From contig JAOAEN010000006.1 of NCBI GenBank assembly GCA_026416775.1, positions 1 to 15,585 of the forward strand: a stretch of 15,585 nt of DNA, given 5' to 3'. This document shows positions 12,042-15,585 of the stretch, piece after piece (the stretch's first letter is position 1; each line of letters starts with the position of its first letter). Below the pieces are notes generated by a model. It was not told the origin of the DNA. It ran no database searches and saw nothing but the letters and a program-made list of their open reading frames with translations. Position numbers and translations under genes: made by a program. This DNA is from Dehalococcoidales bacterium. GTDB lineage: Bacteria; Chloroflexota; Dehalococcoidia; Dehalococcoidales; RBG-16-60-22.

Positions 12042-14891
12042 CTACCATCTCAGCGGGCGCTGCCATGCCTCCTTGAGCTCGCCGATGTCGGCGGAGACCA
12101 CAAGGTTTCCCCTGATCCCGTAAATTTCAAATCTCGGGCCGCGGCTCACCCGCCCGACCGGTGCAAAATCAACACCGGCGAGGACCGATTCAAATTCCTT
12201 CTTTTTGCGCGGCGGGACTTCAACGAGAAAACGCGTGTTGGACTCGGAAAAGAGGATGAAATCATCACGCTCCATCGGTTCACCGAGCGGGACGTTCCCG
12301 AGGTAGAGCTTCATCCCCAGCCCGCCGGCGAATGCCATCTCCGCTGCCGCCACGCCGATACCGCCCTCGGAAAGGTCGTGGCAGGAAGCCGCAAGCCCCC
12401 TGTTGAGCGCTGTGGCGAGCTTTTCCATGAGCTGCCTGCCCCGGTGCGGGTCGACCTTCGGCACGCGGTTACCGGTATAGCCGTGGATGGCGTAGTAGTG
12501 CGAACCGCCAAGTTCGTTGTAGGTCGTGCCGACGATGTAGATGAGGTTGCCCGCCCGCTTCAGGTCCATGGAAACGGCGCGGTTGACATCTTCCATCACG
12601 GCGATGGCCGAGATAAGCAGCGTGTGGGGGATGCAGATGCTTTCCGTGCCGGTCTCAAACTCGTTGTAGAGGCTGTCCTTGCCCGAGATGAACGGCGTGC
12701 CGTAGACCTTGGCGATGTCGTAGCATGCCTGCGCGGCACGCACGAGTGCCCCGAGCCGGTCGGGCTTTTCCGGGTTGCCCCAGCAGAAGTTGTCAAGCAG
12801 GGCAAGACGCTCAAGCGTGCCGCCAACGGCAATGACCTGCCGCAGCGCCTCGTCAATGGCTGATGCCGCCATCCAGTATGGGTCGATATCACCGTACTTG
12901 GGGTTGATGCCGTTGGCGACGATGATGCCTCTATTGGAATCGGCAAGGGGCTTGATAATCGTGGCATCGCCGGGGCCGTCGTTATCCACCCCGACAAGGG
13001 GCTTGAGCACGCTTGCGCCCTGCACCTCGTGATCGTACTGGCGGATGACCCATTCTTTGCTGCAGACGTTCCACGAGCCGAGGATTTTCTTTAAGTCCCC
13101 GGTGAGGTCAGCGAGCGGGGGGAAATCTGGCTCGGGGTACTGGCGCGGCTCCCAGACGGCCCTGCGTTCAATCTGGGGCAGCCCCTTGTGCAGGAACTGC
13201 ATGTCCAGGTCAGCCACGAGGTTGCCCTCGTAGAAAAGCTCAAGGCGTCGCGTATCGGTGAATTCACCGATGACCGTGGCTTCCACGTCCTCGTTCCTGA
13301 AGATCTCGATAAGGCGCTCAACGTTCTCCGGGCTCACCGCCAGCACCATGCGCTCCTGTGATTCGGAGATCCAGATCTCGGAGTAGGAAAGCCCGCTGTA
13401 TTTCAGGGGTACCTTCTCAAGGTAGACGCGCACTCCGGTCTCCTCCGCCATTTCACCGACGGCAGAGGAAAGACCGCCTCCCCCGCAATCGGTAATGCGG
13501 GAGTAAAGCCCGAGGTCGCGCGCCTTCATGATGGCGTCAAGCACCTTCTTTTCCATGATGGGGTTGCCGATCTGCACCGAGCTTGACGCAAGCGTCTCCG
13601 ATTCCTTGTCCAGCTCGCCGGAGGCGAAGGTCACCCCGTGGATACCATCGCGTCCCGTCCTCCCCCCGACGACAACCACGAGGTCGCCGGGCTTCTGCTT
13701 GCCCCGCTGGCTCATCCCGACCGGCATGATGCCCACCGTCCCACAGTAAACGAGGGGGTTGCCCACGTAGCGCTCGTCAAAGAGGACGGCACCGTTTGCC
13801 GTGGGGATGCCCATGCGGTTGCCGTAATCGGCGACGCCGGCACGCACCCCCTTGAAGATGCGCCGCGGATGCAGGACACCTTTGGGGAGCTTTTCGTAGG
13901 GATAGTCCGGCGGACCGAAGCAGAAGACATCCGTGTTCATGATGGGCTTGGCACCGAGCCCGGTACCCAGCGGGTCGCGGATGACCCCGCCGATGCCCGT
14001 TGCCGCCCCGCCGTAGGGCTCGACCGCCGACGGGTGGTTGTGCGTCTCCACCTTGAAGCAGACGGCATAGCGCCCGTCAAAGTCAATGACACCGGCATTA
14101 TCGCGGAAAACAGAAAGGCACCACGGCTTGGCAAGCTCATCGGTGACCTTCATCACGGTGCTCCGGAGGAGGTTATCGATTACCCGACCGTTGAACGTGA
14201 TCCTGCCCTTGAATGTCTTGTGGATGCAGTGCTCCGACCATGTCTGCGCCAGCGTCTCCAGCTCGACATCGGTGGGTTTCCTGCCCAGAGTGCGGAAGTA
14301 GTGCTGTATGGCACGCATCTCCTGTAAGTTCAGCCAGAACCTGCCGCGGCTCAGCTCCATGAGGGCTTCGTCATCCATGGCGGCGATGTCTACCGTCTGC
14401 AGCCTGAAGTTATAGTGTGCCGGAGGCAGGCTTACCGCTTCCCGGCGGGCGACCACGTGCTGGACGACGGCGTTGACGAGGAGCTTATCGCTGATGGATG
14501 CCAGCTCATCATCGCTGAGGTTACCCCAGAGGAGGTATTTTTTTGCCGTGCGCACAGCGCCGATGGTCGCGATACCGAGGTCGCGGATGCCCTTCTTGAC
14601 GCTATCCTCGACCGGGTCCATCACCCCGGGGTTATAGGCAACTTCGACCAGCCGTGCCCCGGCGGGGGCCGGGGTCTCTCCGGTCACGTAGTCCTCCACG
14701 ATCGGGTCGGTGAGGAGCTCGCGGCAGATACGCGTGAGCTCCGCATCGGTGAGCTTCCCTTCAAGGAGATAGATCGTGCTTACCCGCACGCGCGTAACCG
14801 TCCTGATCCCGAGGTCAACGATGTCCCGGAGCAGCCCTTCGGAGCGGGGGTCGGGGAAACCTTCTTTTACCCAGACTTCAACGCGGTACAC
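12042..14891 (-). CDS. purL: FGAM synthase large subunit with two N-terminal PurS-like domains (PurS-PurS-PurL fusion)
   Basis: A 949-residue protein, longer than stand-alone small PurL (about 720-740) and shorter than the large enzyme (about 1300). Residues 1-71 and 80-149 are two PurS-like units that align with each other: both show VEV at the start, a D-P pair, (D/G)IRDLGI-like helix ends, a YLL(E/W)G(K/N)L(T/S)D strand-turn and a final hydrophobic strand. PurL proper follows with TWSEHCIHKTF (217-227), VETHNHPSAVEPYGGAATGI (281-300), NGAVLF and DCGGGGLSS, the ATP/FGAR site motifs, and a second synthetase-like half. In the three-protein system PurS works as a dimer bridging PurL and PurQ; here both copies are in cis and no separate purS is seen. 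The GTG start (14889-14891) has GAAGGG 7-8 bases upstream. Confidence 0.95.
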   Translation of the reverse strand: MYRVEVWVKEGFPDPRSEGLLRDIVDLGIRTVTRVRVSTIYLLEGKLTDAELTRICRELLTDPIVEDYVTGETPAPAGARLVEVAYNPGVMDPVEDSVKKGIRDLGIATIGAVRTAKKYLLWGNLSDDELASISDKLLVNAVVQHVVARREAVSLPPAHYNFRLQTVDIAAMDDEALMELSRGRFWLNLQEMRAIQHYFRTLGRKPTDVELETLAQTWSEHCIHKTFKGRITFNGRVIDNLLRSTVMKVTDELAKPWCLSVFRDNAGVIDFDGRYAVCFKVETHNHPSAVEPYGGAATGIGGVIRDPLGTGLGAKPIMNTDVFCFGPPDYPYEKLPKGVLHPRRIFKGVRAGVADYGNRMGIPTANGAVLFDERYVGNPLVYCGTVGIMPVGMSQRGKQKPGDLVVVVGGRTGRDGIHGVTFASGELDKESETLASSSVQIGNPIMEKKVLDAIMKARDLGLYSRITDCGGGGLSSAVGEMAEETGVRVYLEKVPLKYSGLSYSEIWISESQERMVLAVSPENVERLIEIFRNEDVEATVIGEFTDTRRLELFYEGNLVADLDMQFLHKGLPQIERRAVWEPRQYPEPDFPPLADLTGDLKKILGSWNVCSKEWVIRQYDHEVQGASVLKPLVGVDNDGPGDATIIKPLADSNRGIIVANGINPKYGDIDPYWMAASAIDEALRQVIAVGGTLERLALLDNFCWGNPEKPDRLGALVRAAQACYDIAKVYGTPFISGKDSLYNEFETGTESICIPHTLLISAIAVMEDVNRAVSMDLKRAGNLIYIVGTTYNELGGSHYYAIHGYTGNRVPKVDPHRGRQLMEKLATALNRGLAASCHDLSEGGIGVAAAEMAFAGGLGMKLYLGNVPLGEPMERDDFILFSESNTRFLVEVPPRKKKEFESVLAGVDFAPVGRVSRGPRFEIYGIRGNLVVSADIGELKEAWQRPLRW

Positions 14892-14971
14892 GAAATGCCC
14901 TTCTTGACCGGATGCACGGAAGCTTTTAGCCCGGCCTGGGGGACTTGCGGGAAAACCGTGCCTGCACTATT

Positions 14972-15000
14972 ATTTTAACGTTTTTCACACCCACGGTAAA
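14972..15000 (-). promoter_or_regulatory. Probable promoter of purLQ
   Basis: Minus strand: TTTACC (14995-15000), 17-base spacer, TAAAAT (14972-14977). Predicted start near 14965, giving a leader of about 74 bases. I see no PurR-type operator or purine riboswitch fold in the leader by eye. Confidence 0.4.
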
Positions 15001-15046
15001 GCGGGCGGGTCCGGGGATATAATAAAAAGTGGTGTGACTTTTGTCT

Positions 15047-15076
15047 TTGCCTGAAACCGGCATTTCGTGGTTTAAT
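15047..15076 (+). promoter_or_regulatory. Probable promoter of the flavodiiron protein gene
   Basis: Plus strand: TTGCCT (15047-15052), 18-base spacer, TTTAAT (15071-15076). Predicted start near 15083, followed by a GGAGG ribosome site 24 bases before the ATG region ends. A second TATAAT at 15018-15023 has no matching -35 box. The 215-bp space to purL is a divergent promoter region. Confidence 0.4.
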
Positions 15077-15106
15077 CGGCATGATAGCTTTAGCGAAGGA
15101 GGACCT

Positions 15107-15585
15107 ATGGCCGACCGTCATGGCAGTAAGCCGAGGGAAATAAGGGACGGGATCTATTCCGTCGGGGCGGTTGACTGGGATAGAAGGCTTTTTGACTCAC
15201 TCATTCCGCTTCCCGACGGCACCAGCTACAACGCCTATCTTGTTAGAGGGGAGAGCAAGACCGCCCTCATTGATACGGTTGACCCGCCGATGAAGGACAT
15301 CCTCTTCAAGAACCTCGGGGAGCTCGGAGTGGCACATATTGACTACGTCGTCTTCAACCATGCCGAGCCTGACCACTGCGGGAGCATCGTTGAGGTGCTG
15401 GCAAAATTCCCCCGGGCGAAGGCGGTCTGCACTCCGAAGTGTAAGGGGCTTCTCATCGACCGCTACGGAGTGGCCGAGGACAGATTTGTCACCGTCGCCG
15501 ACGGAGAGACGGTGGCCCTGGGCGGAAGGACGCTTGAGTTCATCCATGCCCCGTGGGTGCACTGGCCGGAGACGATGCTCACCTA
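15107..15585 (+). CDS. Flavodiiron protein (FprA-type), N-terminal part, cut by right edge
   Basis: The first 159 codons of a flavodiiron protein, an enzyme of anaerobes that reduces O2 to water and/or NO to N2O using electrons from rubredoxin or a flavoprotein. The visible part is the metallo-beta-lactamase-like domain: GAVDWDRRLFDSLIPLPDGT (20-39), the diiron-ligand motif HAEPDH (85-90: His85, Glu87, Asp89 by analogy) in FNHAEPDHCGS, and His152 in VHWPETM. The remaining ligands and the C-terminal flavodoxin domain would lie beyond the window. The ATG at 15107-15109 follows a strong GGAGGACCT. Its neighbour purL is transcribed divergently and is unrelated in function. An O2-scavenging role fits the strictly anaerobic gene set; the preferred substrate is not decidable here. 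Confidence 0.93.
   Translation, partial: MADRHGSKPREIRDGIYSVGAVDWDRRLFDSLIPLPDGTSYNAYLVRGESKTALIDTVDPPMKDILFKNLGELGVAHIDYVVFNHAEPDHCGSIVEVLAKFPRAKAVCTPKCKGLLIDRYGVAEDRFVTVADGETVALGGRTLEFIHAPWVHWPETMLT

Noticed and set aside
13638..14327. 229-codon plus-strand frame inside purL
   Set aside because: Entirely antisense to conserved purL motifs, with no recognisable product.
14892..14971. Purine riboswitch in the purL leader
   Set aside because: I could not fold the leader into the three-way junction with the conserved loop bases, so it is not called.
15197..15562. 121-codon minus-strand frame opposite the flavodiiron gene
   Set aside because: The plus-strand frame has the diiron motif and a strong ribosome site; the minus frame is a mirror artefact.

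Overview
The window reads as ordinary chromosome of a GC-rich anaerobic bacterium, with dense short-gap operons and no mobile-element genes, tRNA, rRNA or CRISPR array that I could find. The gene set is a short cobalamin-type methionine synthase, an acyl-CoA dehydrogenase with a ferredoxin-bearing EtfA, a flavodiiron protein, the MEP-pathway enzyme IspH and a PurS-PurL fusion. Together these best fit a strictly anaerobic member of Chloroflexota (Dehalococcoidia-like). This lineage call is an inference from gene content, not from a marker-gene comparison.

Positions 1-4993 (minus strand): one gene string headed by a good sigma70-type promoter. In transcription order it runs YceD/DUF177, ribosomal protein L32 (rpmF), malonyl-CoA:ACP transacylase (fabD), then MTA phosphorylase (mtnP) with its own probable promoter. 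MtnP is translationally coupled to a core-MetE-type methionine synthase. A Cys-rich DUF6485 protein, a 36-residue very basic protein and a COG2187 kinase-like protein cut by the left edge follow. The mtnP-metE pair ties recycling of methylthioadenosine to methionine supply.

Positions 4994-5314: non-coding spacer with two copies of a roughly 60-70 bp repeat 118 bp apart. Between them lies a stem-loop that probably terminates the Etf operon.

Positions 5315-8770 (minus strand): acyl-CoA dehydrogenase, etfB, a free-standing 2[4Fe-4S] ferredoxin, and etfA carrying its own N-terminal 2[4Fe-4S] domain. The promoter has its -35 box over the stop codon of ispH. The architecture matches flavin-based electron-bifurcating acyl-CoA dehydrogenase/Etf complexes such as caffeyl-CoA reductase (CarCDE), with one extra ferredoxin gene.

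Positions 8767-10378: plsC and ispH overlap on the minus strand (membrane lipid and isoprenoid synthesis). They face nusB-acpP on the plus strand across a divergent promoter region; plsC appears to have almost no leader. acpP then converges on purQ.

Positions 11269-15000 (minus strand): purQ and a purL whose N-terminus holds two tandem PurS-like domains, so the whole FGAM synthase is encoded by two genes. Divergent from purL, a flavodiiron protein gene starts at 15107 and runs off the right edge.

I did not find a clearly new multi-gene system. The points most worth following up are the extra ferredoxin in the Etf operon, the mtnP/core-MetE/DUF6485 module, the double-PurS fusion and the 118-bp-spaced repeat.
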